Assembly: GCA_029821735.1 (NCBI GenBank)
Contig: JALGSU010000066.1
Span: 1 to 34,907 of the forward strand
Length of the DNA: 34,907 bases
Direction: 5' to 3'
Source: Candidatus Zipacnadia bacterium
GTDB taxonomy: Bacteria > Armatimonadota > Zipacnadia > Zipacnadales > UBA5352
The notes below the pieces were generated by a model, which saw only the letters and a program-made list of their open reading frames with translations, had not been told where the DNA came from and did not search any database. The translations under genes and the position numbers were made by a program. This document shows, in pieces, positions 1 to 7,775 of the stretch (positions are counted from its first letter, which is position 1; every line of letters starts with the position of its first letter).

Positions 1-40
1 TGCGTGCGACGCTCCGCTTCCGCACGCTGCAGGCGGCTTA

Positions 41-59
41 ACGCAAGCTGCGCTTGCGT
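41..59. repeat. Short perfect hairpin upstream of the terminator
   Basis: An 8-base arm (41-48, acgcaagc) is followed by a 3-base loop and its exact complement (52-59, gcttgcgt). It lies in the first 100 bases of the window, where I see no coding region. Those bases may be the edge of a neighbouring gene or an intergenic spacer. The role is unknown, and it could be part of a composite terminator with the hairpin at 102-130. Confidence 0.35.
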
Positions 60-101
60 CGAGGGCGCATCAACCGGAAAACGGTAACAGGTAGAACCTA
101 T

Positions 102-130
102 ATCGGCCGGGCCACTATGGCCCGGCCGAT
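102..130. terminator. Strong GC-rich hairpin, probable terminator of the minus-strand operon 9696-151
   Basis: A perfect 12-bp stem (102-113 with 119-130) closes a 5-base loop (actat). It begins about 20 bases past the stop codon of the gene ending at 151. In the minus direction the flank is AT-containing (atataggttc) but has no long T run. In the plus direction it is followed by TTT. It is probably an intrinsic or bidirectional terminator, or a 3' end stabiliser. Confidence 0.65.
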
Positions 131-150
131 TTCGTGTATGGGTACTCGCC

Positions 151-2835
151 TCACCGGGCGGGGTCGGGGAGGGACGCGCCGATGAGGCCGGCCTGGTTGG
201 TGGAGCGACGCCAGACGAAAGGCGGTGTGGCAACATACTTGTCATCAAGCGCCGCCAGCAACGCGTCGACGGCCCGCTGCAGACCGGCGGCGTCAGGCGC
301 GCTGATGAGCACGTCGGAGGCGACGTCAGGAATGACGACGCGCGGGCGACGGCTCGGCTGGCGGTTGATCATGATCATCAGACTGTCGTCCTTCGGGGGC
401 TCGCCACGGACGATTGGGAAGGCGGTCGGGTCCTCAACGTCGCGGGTGACGCGCAGGTAATACTGGAAGTAATGGACGATGCGCTCGGCGGCGAGTTCCT
501 CGGCGGGTGTCGGGGTCTCGGGGAGGACGATCCATCCGCCGGGCTGGTCCTCGAACAGAAAGGGGCGCGCCAGAAGCTGCCCGCGCGAGCCCTCGATGAT
601 CGCCGATACGAAGTCGACCTCAACCAACAGGTCGGTGGGTTCGGCGGCAGTAGTGGCGGCTACCAGCGACTGGCCGGCACGGATGACGCGCGCGGGCTCG
701 CCATCCACGCGGATCTGACGGCAAACCATGCCCGCGGGCACGGCGACCATCATGTTGCGGGCGTGTGACTCGGCGTCCCGAAGCTGCAGGGCGAGGGTGC
801 GGCTGAGGCCATCGCCGGACCAACTGGCGGTGATCGTCGCGCCTGGGTCGGCGGAGATTGTGGCGGCTGCGACGACGACTTCGGCGCTGCGGCGGGGGGC
901 CCGGACGCCGGTGAGAGTGAGGGTCTCCTCCCCGACCTGCGTGGTGACTGCCTCGCCATCAGGTTCGGCGGTCTCGTTGCCATAGGCGATGTGGGTGCTG
1001 AAGTCGCGACCGTAGCGAGTGACCCAGGTGAAGTCATCGGAGCGGACGGCGGTGAGCGGCTGCCAGCCCGCGCGGGTGCACGCCTCGATGCGCGGCAGGT
1101 AGCGGCGAGCCATGGATTCGAAGCCGCGTGCGTAAGAGGTGGTGGGCCAAAAGCCCATGCGGAGGGACTCGATGCAGGTGAAGTCGGCGATGCCCTGATA
1201 GGCGGCGGCAATCTCGTCGCGCGTCATGTTCTTGTAGTCGACGAAGCTGTCGAGCGCGTAATGCTCCCACCAGCAGGCGGGCTTGGAGCCGAGAGAATCC
1301 CGCAGGCACCACTGCTCGCCACGCCCGCCCTTCCACGGTTCGCCCTCGAAGAGCGCACCGTCCGCGCCCATGCAACTGTTGTAGTCGGCGCTGGAGCGGA
1401 TGTTGGCGACGACCGCCAGCGTGCTGCCGTCGGCGTGGCGGAGCGAGTGGACGTAGTCCTCCATGTGGCGGATGGCGACGGCTTCGCGGACGAAGGGGCC
1501 GTCCTCGTCCCATCCGCGTTCGGGCAGGTCGGCGATGCCCGGTCCGCTATAGCGGGCCCCGCCAGTGGCGGTGTCAAAGGCGAAGCCCCGGAGGGCAAGT
1601 TCGTCGGCGACGTCGGCGAGATCGCGCTCCGACTGCTCGGCGTAGCTGGTGTTGTATGGGAAGACGCGGACGACGCCGTCGTGGGGCTTGACATAGCCGG
1701 TGGTGTATCGGCAGCGTTCGGCTGGGTCCTCGGTGAGGGAGTCAGGATAGCGCTCGCGGGCGAGTTGCTCCTCGCACCATATCTGCGAGGGAGTGTAGAA
1801 GAACATCGCGCTGCCGAGGCGCTCGCCGGTGGCGAACCGCTCGGCGCGGGCTGCGTGGTATTCGTCGAAGCTGAGCTTGTCTTCGTCGGCCATTTTGCCG
1901 GGCAGCGCGGGCGTGTAGTCCCATAGTTCGGGGCGACCAACGATGTCGCCGGCGCGGCGGAAGGGGTTGATGCACCAGTCCCAACCGGCGCGAGTGCGGC
2001 GGAGCGTCTCGCGGACCTGGAAGTCCTCGGGCTCCCCGGGGTTGCGCCGCCAGGCAGCGTACTGAGCGCCAGCGAAGAGCGTTCGCGGATCGATGTCCGG
2101 GTTCGGGGCGAAGAGTTCCGGGGCGGTGGTGTAGTACCAGTGCAGCGCCTCGCCTCTGCCCCACTGGCCGGTCAGGCCGCACATGAACATCTGCAGCGGC
2201 AGCGTCTGACCGGGATCGAGGACGATGTGAGTGCGGACGTCGACGCGCGCGCCGCCAGCGTCGAGGGGTTCGCCGCGGGTGGCGATGAAGGACAGCGACT
2301 GGCGCGGATTGAGGCCGACCGCCACGCCGCCCTCATCGGACCAGGCAGCGCACAGCGGCAGCGGGCGCCGGTAAGGCGGGCCGTCGAAGGACTTCGTGAG
2401 AGCGGCGAACTCCTCGTGGCCATCGTAGCAGGAAATGGGGCCATCGCTCGGGACGGAGATTTCGAGTGCGACGGAGAGCAAGCGCTGGCGGTCGCCGGTG
2501 TTCTCGAGTTCGACGTTCCAGGCGAGCCAACCGCCTTCGAGGGCGATGCCCAGGCTGACGCGCAGGTCCTCGTCAGCGGGCGCGAAGTCGAGGGTGGCAC
2601 CAGCGTCGGCGGCGGCGAAGGCTGCATCGGCCAGCGCGATTGGGCGAGCGTCGATGCCCTCGGTGAGGACGAGGCCGCCGGTCAGGTCAAGGGTCCGATC
2701 CAGGTCAGGCAGACTGCCGAGGACAACGCGGCCAGTGCTCTCATCGATCTGAACGCAGAGCGTGTCACATTCGAGCAACGCCGCGTGGGCGGGCATGAGC
2801 GCGAGCAGGGCGGCAACGAGAAGCATGTGGCGCAT
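151..2835 (-). CDS. Secreted glycoside-hydrolase-like protein with C-terminal GH20b/GH67N-like domain
   Basis: The product is 894 residues. I chose the ATG at 2835, which opens a signal peptide (MRHMLLVAALLALMPAHA, cleavage before ALLEC) and has GGAGG 9 bases upstream. The longer open frame to 3021 runs antiparallel-free into the upstream gene and is spurious. Residues 20-290 look like a beta-sandwich of the mutarotase/supersandwich kind. The middle (roughly 300-640) resembles a TIM barrel with many aromatic and acidic residues, including FAFDTATGG near residue 418 on a likely strand end. Residues about 768-890 (WIVLPETPTPAEELAAERI, ending in a stretch like LISAPDAAGLQRAVDALL) resemble the non-catalytic domain that precedes the barrel in GH20 and GH67 enzymes, here at the C terminus. 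It is the last gene of a four-gene secreted operon. The substrate cannot be read from the sequence. The GH assignment is inference without a recognised catalytic pair. Confidence 0.8.
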   Translation of the reverse strand: MRHMLLVAALLALMPAHAALLECDTLCVQIDESTGRVVLGSLPDLDRTLDLTGGLVLTEGIDARPIALADAAFAAADAGATLDFAPADEDLRVSLGIALEGGWLAWNVELENTGDRQRLLSVALEISVPSDGPISCYDGHEEFAALTKSFDGPPYRRPLPLCAAWSDEGGVAVGLNPRQSLSFIATRGEPLDAGGARVDVRTHIVLDPGQTLPLQMFMCGLTGQWGRGEALHWYYTTAPELFAPNPDIDPRTLFAGAQYAAWRRNPGEPEDFQVRETLRRTRAGWDWCINPFRRAGDIVGRPELWDYTPALPGKMADEDKLSFDEYHAARAERFATGERLGSAMFFYTPSQIWCEEQLARERYPDSLTEDPAERCRYTTGYVKPHDGVVRVFPYNTSYAEQSERDLADVADELALRGFAFDTATGGARYSGPGIADLPERGWDEDGPFVREAVAIRHMEDYVHSLRHADGSTLAVVANIRSSADYNSCMGADGALFEGEPWKGGRGEQWCLRDSLGSKPACWWEHYALDSFVDYKNMTRDEIAAAYQGIADFTCIESLRMGFWPTTSYARGFESMARRYLPRIEACTRAGWQPLTAVRSDDFTWVTRYGRDFSTHIAYGNETAEPDGEAVTTQVGEETLTLTGVRAPRRSAEVVVAAATISADPGATITASWSGDGLSRTLALQLRDAESHARNMMVAVPAGMVCRQIRVDGEPARVIRAGQSLVAATTAAEPTDLLVEVDFVSAIIEGSRGQLLARPFLFEDQPGGWIVLPETPTPAEELAAERIVHYFQYYLRVTRDVEDPTAFPIVRGEPPKDDSLMIMINRQPSRRPRVVIPDVASDVLISAPDAAGLQRAVDALLAALDDKYVATPPFVWRRSTNQAGLIGASLPDPAR

Positions 2836-2860
2836 CGAGATGGACCTCCGTTGCAGGGCT

Positions 2861-3700
2861 TCAGTTCGCATCGATCCACACCTCCACCGGGCCATCGCCC
2901 AGGTCGTAGAATACGCGGTAGCCGGCAGCGATGCGCGCGTCCTCGACGACCACCTCATGCAGCATCGTGTCGGCGGGGAGATCGTCAGTCTGGTAGACGG
3001 CGGGCCCGCGCAGGAGGTCATTGACGCGGATCATCTTCAGCGGACGGTCGGCCTCAACGCGGAGAGTGAGCGTGCAGGTGGCCGGGCCGAGATATGTGTC
3101 ATCGAAGGCCATGTCGGCGACGCGGAAGTATGAGCCGAGCCAGACGCGGATGGACGTGAGGCCCTCAGGGGCGGTGAAATCCTGCGGACGCAGGAGCCAT
3201 TGGTCGGGCGGCGGGCCCTGCAGGTGAGCGGGGTCGAAGTAGAGCGGCGCCATCCAGTGGTTGCGGGTGGAGATGAGTTCGGAGCGCTCATCGAAGTGGG
3301 TGGGCGCCTGGCCGGCGGCATTGACCGAGCCGCGCAGCAGCATCATGTAGCGGCCGCCTGCGAGGCGCAGCCAAGTCCAGGCGCGATAGGACTTGCCGGG
3401 CTCGAGGGCGACCGGCTGCTGCAGGTAGCCGGACCAGGCCTGCGAGTCGGAGGTGACGCGCCAGCAGTTCTCGCCGCTGTGGGCGTCGCCGGATCGCTCG
3501 AAAGCAATGTGGTCGGGCGCGGCGGTGTTGTATTCCCAGTAGACCGGAATGCCGTCGGCGCCGACCTCTTCGAAGCCGGGATTGTGCAGCAGATTCACGT
3601 CGGCCGGGACGGGGTCGGTGGTGATGGTGACGCGCACGGGTTCCTGCGCGGATGCGGCGGCGCACAGGCAACCGGCGACGATCAGAGCGATGATTCTCAT
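2861..3700 (-). CDS. Secreted CBM4_9-like carbohydrate-binding protein
   Basis: The product is 279 residues with signal peptide MRIIALIVAGCLCAAASA, and GGAGG lies 7 bases before the ATG. Residues about 35-200 have the pattern of a jelly-roll carbohydrate-binding module: LLHNPGFEEVGADGIPVYWE, then SGDAHSGENCWRV, then a strand rich in aromatics (YRAWTWLRLAGG), ending at FDDTYLG. The remaining 75 residues form a second small beta domain with no obvious family. There is no catalytic signature, so it probably binds or presents substrate for the enzymes beside it. It sits 16 bases after the stop of the LamG/CARDB gene and 25 bases before the next start, so translation is probably coupled within the operon. 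Confidence 0.75.
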   Translation of the reverse strand: MRIIALIVAGCLCAAASAQEPVRVTITTDPVPADVNLLHNPGFEEVGADGIPVYWEYNTAAPDHIAFERSGDAHSGENCWRVTSDSQAWSGYLQQPVALEPGKSYRAWTWLRLAGGRYMMLLRGSVNAAGQAPTHFDERSELISTRNHWMAPLYFDPAHLQGPPPDQWLLRPQDFTAPEGLTSIRVWLGSYFRVADMAFDDTYLGPATCTLTLRVEADRPLKMIRVNDLLRGPAVYQTDDLPADTMLHEVVVEDARIAAGYRVFYDLGDGPVEVWIDAN

Positions 3701-3716
3701 ACGCGTTCCTCCACGG

Positions 3717-6440
3717 TCATTGCAGATGGAGCGTCAGTTCATTGTTGGTCTCAGTGATCTCGGGCACAGCGTTGACCAGGTCGATGGTGACCGTCACGGA
3801 CGCGGCCTGCGCCGGGGTCATGTCGAAGGTCTCGATGGTGCAGGTGCGCGGCTGGAGGTCGACCGGCGCCGGAAGACCGGGGACGGAGTACTCATGCTCG
3901 GCGCCATCTGCCGCACGGACGGTGACCGTGAATGCGCCTGCGGACGCGGCGCCGATGTTGTGGACCACGACCGTCGCCCGTCCTGCCTCAGCGTCATAGC
4001 GCACGTCGGCCCCAGACAGAGCGAGATCGGCGCGATCGGTGATGGGGTCAAGCTCCTGCTGAAGGTCGACCTCGACGAGCATGGTGACCCGTGACGGCAG
4101 GCTCATCGGGACGGCGCTGAACTTCGCAAGCTCGAGCGACTGGACCTGCGGCTCTGCATCGAAGTTACCGTCCTCGTCGGCATCCTCGCCTATGCTTATC
4201 TGGTAGTTCCCGTGGCGGAGTTTCCAGACACGCATGAGACAGTCGAGGGGCGCGTCGGAGGTGTTGCAGGTGAGGAGCTTGAGGTTCTCGTCGGACTTGT
4301 CGAGGACCCAGGCGGCGAGGTCGCCGCCGGTGCCCTCCCAACTGACGTGATGCATGGGGAATATCTGGTTGCGCAGCATCGAGACGTCGCCGAGCATCAT
4401 CATGTTGGGCAGTGGCTGCTGGAGCCAGAGGCGGTCGGGGGACTGCTCGGCGACGGTGTACATGGGCAGCTCCCAATCCATATCGGAGAGGACAGCGCGC
4501 AGGGCCTCGACGACCGGCTCGGGCTCGCCGGTGAGGCGCCAGTGATAGTAGCGCATGAGCGGACGGGAGTCGGTGTAGCGAATGGGCGAGGCCCAGAGGT
4601 CGCCCTCGGCGGCCATGGTGAGGAGGTCGGCGCGGAAATCCGGCCAGTCATGGTGCGCGAGTATGCGGTCGGCGATGAGGGCGCTGGAGGTGGGCAGCAA
4701 TGGGTTCTGGCGCTTGTCGGCCTCGTAGAGCAGGCGGAGGCCATCGATGAAACGCTGCTGCCCGGTGAGTTCCGCGCAAGCCCAGATGATCGACGGGAAA
4801 CCGTAGCGGATGTTGCGCTCCGCGTGCTTCTCGCCGGTGGCGAAGTCGACCTCGAAGGCGCGGCCCTTGCCATCGCGCTCGTCGACGAGGTCCTCGAGCC
4901 AAGCGTCAACCCACCCGGTCATATGGCTGAGGGGCTCGGGGGAACCATTGTACCAGGCGAGGAGGGCGGCGGCCTGCATGTTGAGGGCGTTGGCGGTGGT
5001 GTCGCGGCCGTAGCGGCCCTCGGTGACTATCTGCGAGGCACCGTAGCGGTTGGAGCGGTAGTGACGATGGCCGCGCGGGTTGACGGCGGTGAGCTCGTTG
5101 AGGTGGCGGGCCATCAGCATCATGCGCTCGACGTAGAGCGGGTTGCCATAGTCGAGGACGGCCATCATGCAGTTGACGTTCATACCCCACTCATAGGCGT
5201 GGAGCGGGTCGGTAACCTGATTGTTCATGCCATCGGTCATGGTGCGATTCCAGCAGTTCTCGGCGACGCGCGCGGCGGACTCGATGAGCTGATCGTCCGG
5301 ACCGTCCATCATCGCGAGGCCGAGGAAGTCCTGCACGAGGACACTGTCATCGTTGAGGCCATCGTTGGAGCCGAACTCGCCGTTGGGGGCCTGGCGGTTC
5401 TCGATCCACCAGCGGGGGACCTGTTTGAGCAGACCGACGAGGCGCTGCTGGTAGCCGGCCCAGGTGGGGACGCCAGGCGCGGCGGGCTCGATGTCGGGAC
5501 GGGGCTTGGGCTCCCGGTAGTGGACCCAGTGGTAGAAGGCGCGGACGCCGGGCTCGTCGGGGCGAAGGGCGTAGAGCTGGTCCATCGCGTTGTAGAGCTC
5601 GGCGAGTTTCTTGATGCGTTCGGGGGGCCAGCCCCAGGGCCGGGCCTCGCTCAGGCGCATGAAGTGCAGCTTGACCATGCGCATCTGATCGGGGTAGTAC
5701 TCGGCGAGCGCGTCGTCAACCGGCATGGTCCGCAGAAGCAGCGCGGACGCGGCGAGAGTGACGGGCTTGCTGAACTGCAGCGTCAGATGCAGGCGGCGGC
5801 CGGGCTCGACCAGCAGATCACGGTGATCGAGGAGCAGGCGGAGAGTGCCCTCGGCGGCATCGAGTGAAGCGTCGAGCACGAGCGCGCGGCGCTGGTAGTT
5901 GACGGGATGGACGAGCTCGACGCGGACGGTGGCGCCCGGCTCAGTGCGCAGGGCGAGTTCGAGACCAAGGGCATCGACGCCCGTCTGGTCATCATTGGCG
6001 GGGCCGACGATGTGCAGAATGCGCGCGGCAGGCAGAGCCAGCTCTGCCCCACCGTCACCGGGAGCGAGACAGGCGCGGTCGAGGAGCGTGTACTCGTCAC
6101 GCACCAGGCGACCGTCGTCGGCGAGGTCCTGCCAGTCGGCGGCGGCGAGCGGGAAGCGCTGCATGTCGGCGGGAGCATCGTCGGACGGCTCAATGTTCAG
6201 CAGGCGCAACTCGGTCATGCAGCCATCGCGGCGACGGTCGACGGGATCCTCCGCGATGGCGCGAGTCACGCGAGCGAGATCGGCGGACACGGGTGTATCG
6301 AGCAGGGCACGGACCTGGACTGGATCGCCTTTTGCGCGCGAGAGAGCGGCGTGGACATCGCTGGCGGACTCAAACATAACGTCGCCTACTGAAGTCGAGG
6401 CCATACTGACGTGGTTGACCGGCTCGCCGGCCATGGGCAC
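3717..6440 (-). CDS. C-terminal part of a frameshifted LamG-toroid-CARDB secreted protein
   Basis: This frame carries the main body of a protein whose N terminus lies in 6386-7366. The frame is open well upstream of the nominal GTG at 6440: codons up to about 6545 read sensibly (DVLRTCVEGVDGNPASQWP). The first codon here is therefore internal, not a real start. The central region (about residues 250-700 of this piece) is alpha-helical with motifs such as NGEFGSNDGLNDDSVLVQDF and GRYGRDTTANALNM, suggestive of an (alpha/alpha) toroid as in many polysaccharide lyases and glycosidases. The last 90 residues match a CARDB adhesion module: VVVHNIGAASAGAFTVTV through NAVPEITETNNELTLHL. One missing base near 6540-6547 would rejoin both parts into a 1216-residue protein. 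The precise activity is unknown. Confidence 0.75.
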   Translation of the reverse strand: MPMAGEPVNHVSMASTSVGDVMFESASDVHAALSRAKGDPVQVRALLDTPVSADLARVTRAIAEDPVDRRRDGCMTELRLLNIEPSDDAPADMQRFPLAAADWQDLADDGRLVRDEYTLLDRACLAPGDGGAELALPAARILHIVGPANDDQTGVDALGLELALRTEPGATVRVELVHPVNYQRRALVLDASLDAAEGTLRLLLDHRDLLVEPGRRLHLTLQFSKPVTLAASALLLRTMPVDDALAEYYPDQMRMVKLHFMRLSEARPWGWPPERIKKLAELYNAMDQLYALRPDEPGVRAFYHWVHYREPKPRPDIEPAAPGVPTWAGYQQRLVGLLKQVPRWWIENRQAPNGEFGSNDGLNDDSVLVQDFLGLAMMDGPDDQLIESAARVAENCWNRTMTDGMNNQVTDPLHAYEWGMNVNCMMAVLDYGNPLYVERMMLMARHLNELTAVNPRGHRHYRSNRYGASQIVTEGRYGRDTTANALNMQAAALLAWYNGSPEPLSHMTGWVDAWLEDLVDERDGKGRAFEVDFATGEKHAERNIRYGFPSIIWACAELTGQQRFIDGLRLLYEADKRQNPLLPTSSALIADRILAHHDWPDFRADLLTMAAEGDLWASPIRYTDSRPLMRYYHWRLTGEPEPVVEALRAVLSDMDWELPMYTVAEQSPDRLWLQQPLPNMMMLGDVSMLRNQIFPMHHVSWEGTGGDLAAWVLDKSDENLKLLTCNTSDAPLDCLMRVWKLRHGNYQISIGEDADEDGNFDAEPQVQSLELAKFSAVPMSLPSRVTMLVEVDLQQELDPITDRADLALSGADVRYDAEAGRATVVVHNIGAASAGAFTVTVRAADGAEHEYSVPGLPAPVDLQPRTCTIETFDMTPAQAASVTVTIDLVNAVPEITETNNELTLHLQ

Positions 6441-7366
6441 GTCGTAGTGGGCGCCGCTGGTCGCGTAACCATAGGGAGTGGGCCACTGGGAGGCGGGGTT
6501 GCCATCGACGCCCTCGACGCAGGTGCGCAGGACATCGCGGGCCAGTCGCCAGCGAGCGGGGCGACGGGCATGCCGGTCGGGTCATCCAGAGCCAGCGCGG
6601 ACACGCGGTGGGCGGCGATGGCGGGCTCGTCGAGAGGGGCGAGATCGGTGACCTCGCGACCGTCAGCGAGGGCGGCGATCTGGTCATCGCTCAGCCAGCG
6701 GTCGAAGACGCGGACGTCGTCGAAGCGGACGGTGCGGAGAGCCGCGGCTTTGGCGCGCGCCGAGCTCGCGCACATGCCGAGACCGATCTGGTTGAGGTGA
6801 GTCCACAGATGCCAGGGGCGATCGCGGCGGGCGGCCTGCTGACCGTCGACGTAGATGGCGAAGCCGCGCGCGCAGTCCCACGCCATGGTGATGTGATACC
6901 ACTCGCCGGGCTGGGGCTCGAAGTCGCCACAGCCAACCATGTTGAGTTTGAAGCTGAAGTCCTCGTTGATGATGTAGGCATACATCTTCCCGCCGGAGCA
7001 GTAGAGGCGGAACCAGCGGCCATAGTAGAAATGCTCGAACGCACCGATGGTGGCGACGTCGAACTCAACAGTGCCGATGGGGTCCTGGCACTTCCACCAA
7101 AAGCCGAGCGTGCCGCGCTGCCAGTAGGCGTTGCCGGGCGCGTCATAGGTCAGGTTGCCGCCAGCGGGAACTTCGACGCAACTGCCGGAGACGCCGCCGT
7201 CGACGATCTGCGTGCCAGAGCGCGCCCACATCGGCTCAGCAATACCGTCGGCGACCTCCGCGTTGAGGTCAGCGTCGAAGGACGCCGAGAAGGTCAGGCC
7301 GTCGGCATGGGCGACGGCGCAGGCCATCACAAGAAGGCCAAGAATCAAACTGCCGCGCTCAGTCAC
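6386..7366 (-). CDS. N-terminal part of the frameshifted protein: signal peptide plus LamG domain
   Basis: The start is GTG at 7366, overlapping the stop of the upstream gene by 8 bases (GTGACTGA), so coupling is likely. Signal peptide MTERGSLILGLLVMACAVAHA is followed by a LamG/concanavalin-like module (about residues 22-235) with the typical strands GTLGFWWKCQ, WYHITMAWDCARGFAIYVDG and FDDVRVFDRWLSDDQIAALA. After about residue 274 (APLAGDW) the composition turns abruptly to Pro/Ser-rich nonsense for the last 50 residues, while the authentic continuation LARDVLRTCVEG appears in the frame of the 3717-6440 piece. This is half of one gene, not a separate protein. LamG modules bind glycans or proteins at the cell surface. 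Confidence 0.75.
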   Translation of the reverse strand: MTERGSLILGLLVMACAVAHADGLTFSASFDADLNAEVADGIAEPMWARSGTQIVDGGVSGSCVEVPAGGNLTYDAPGNAYWQRGTLGFWWKCQDPIGTVEFDVATIGAFEHFYYGRWFRLYCSGGKMYAYIINEDFSFKLNMVGCGDFEPQPGEWYHITMAWDCARGFAIYVDGQQAARRDRPWHLWTHLNQIGLGMCASSARAKAAALRTVRFDDVRVFDRWLSDDQIAALADGREVTDLAPLDEPAIAAHRVSALALDDPTGMPVAPLAGDWPAMSCAPASRASMATPPPSGPLPMVTRPAAPTTTCPWPASRSTTSVWPRLQ

Positions 7367-7775
7367 AGTCGATCACCACCATAGAGTAGACTTCTGGTGT
7401 GGGGACGGTCAGGGCGTCAGCGGAACCCAAGTCGCGCTGGGCGCCATCGAGGTCAAGGTGTCGCGCGGGGCCGCGCTGAGTCCAGCCGTCGGGAAGCTGG
7501 ACGCTGACGCTGATGTCCGGGCGGGCCTCGCCATACTTCTGATTGTCGAAGTGCAGGATGATGCGCTTCGCCTGAGCCTGGGCGTAACAGGTGACCTCGG
7601 TGACGTCAGCGGCGCCCTCGACGCGAATCTGCTGACCACCGCCCATCGACTTCACCACGTCGGAGAACGGTGTGAGGTCGGCGGCACCGGAGGACTTCTC
7701 CCAGATGCGGCCGGGATCGTCCGGCGCCAAGCAGCTCGGCGAGCAGATCGGTATCGCGGTCGGCGTTGTAGGCAT
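7359..7775 (-). CDS. C-terminal fragment of the frameshifted GH42-like protein
   Basis: The authentic part begins near 7725 with PDDPGRIWEKSSGAADLTPF and runs to the stop at 7359. The first 17 residues of the open frame are a shadow of the other frame. The fragment reads as a C-terminal beta domain (AKRIILHFDNQKYGEARPDI, then VSVQLPDGW) of the type that follows the trimerisation domain in GH42-like proteins. It is joined to the 7606-9696 frame by removing one base from ggcgccgg at 7721-7728. Together they give a protein of about 778 residues. The stop overlaps the start of the LamG gene. Confidence 0.65.
   Translation of the reverse strand: MPTTPTAIPICSPSCLAPDDPGRIWEKSSGAADLTPFSDVVKSMGGGQQIRVEGAADVTEVTCYAQAQAKRIILHFDNQKYGEARPDISVSVQLPDGWTQRGPARHLDLDGAQRDLGSADALTVPTPEVYSMVVIDCD

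Noticed and set aside
991..3024. Large plus-strand open frames opposite the first two minus genes
   Set aside because: Shadows of the signal-peptide-bearing minus genes; no ribosome sites or motifs.
4212..5867. 551-residue plus-strand open frame
   Set aside because: It lies opposite the toroid region of a clearly real protein; composition (Gly/Val/Glu-rich, no motifs, no signal peptide or ribosome site) is that of an antisense shadow in GC-rich DNA.
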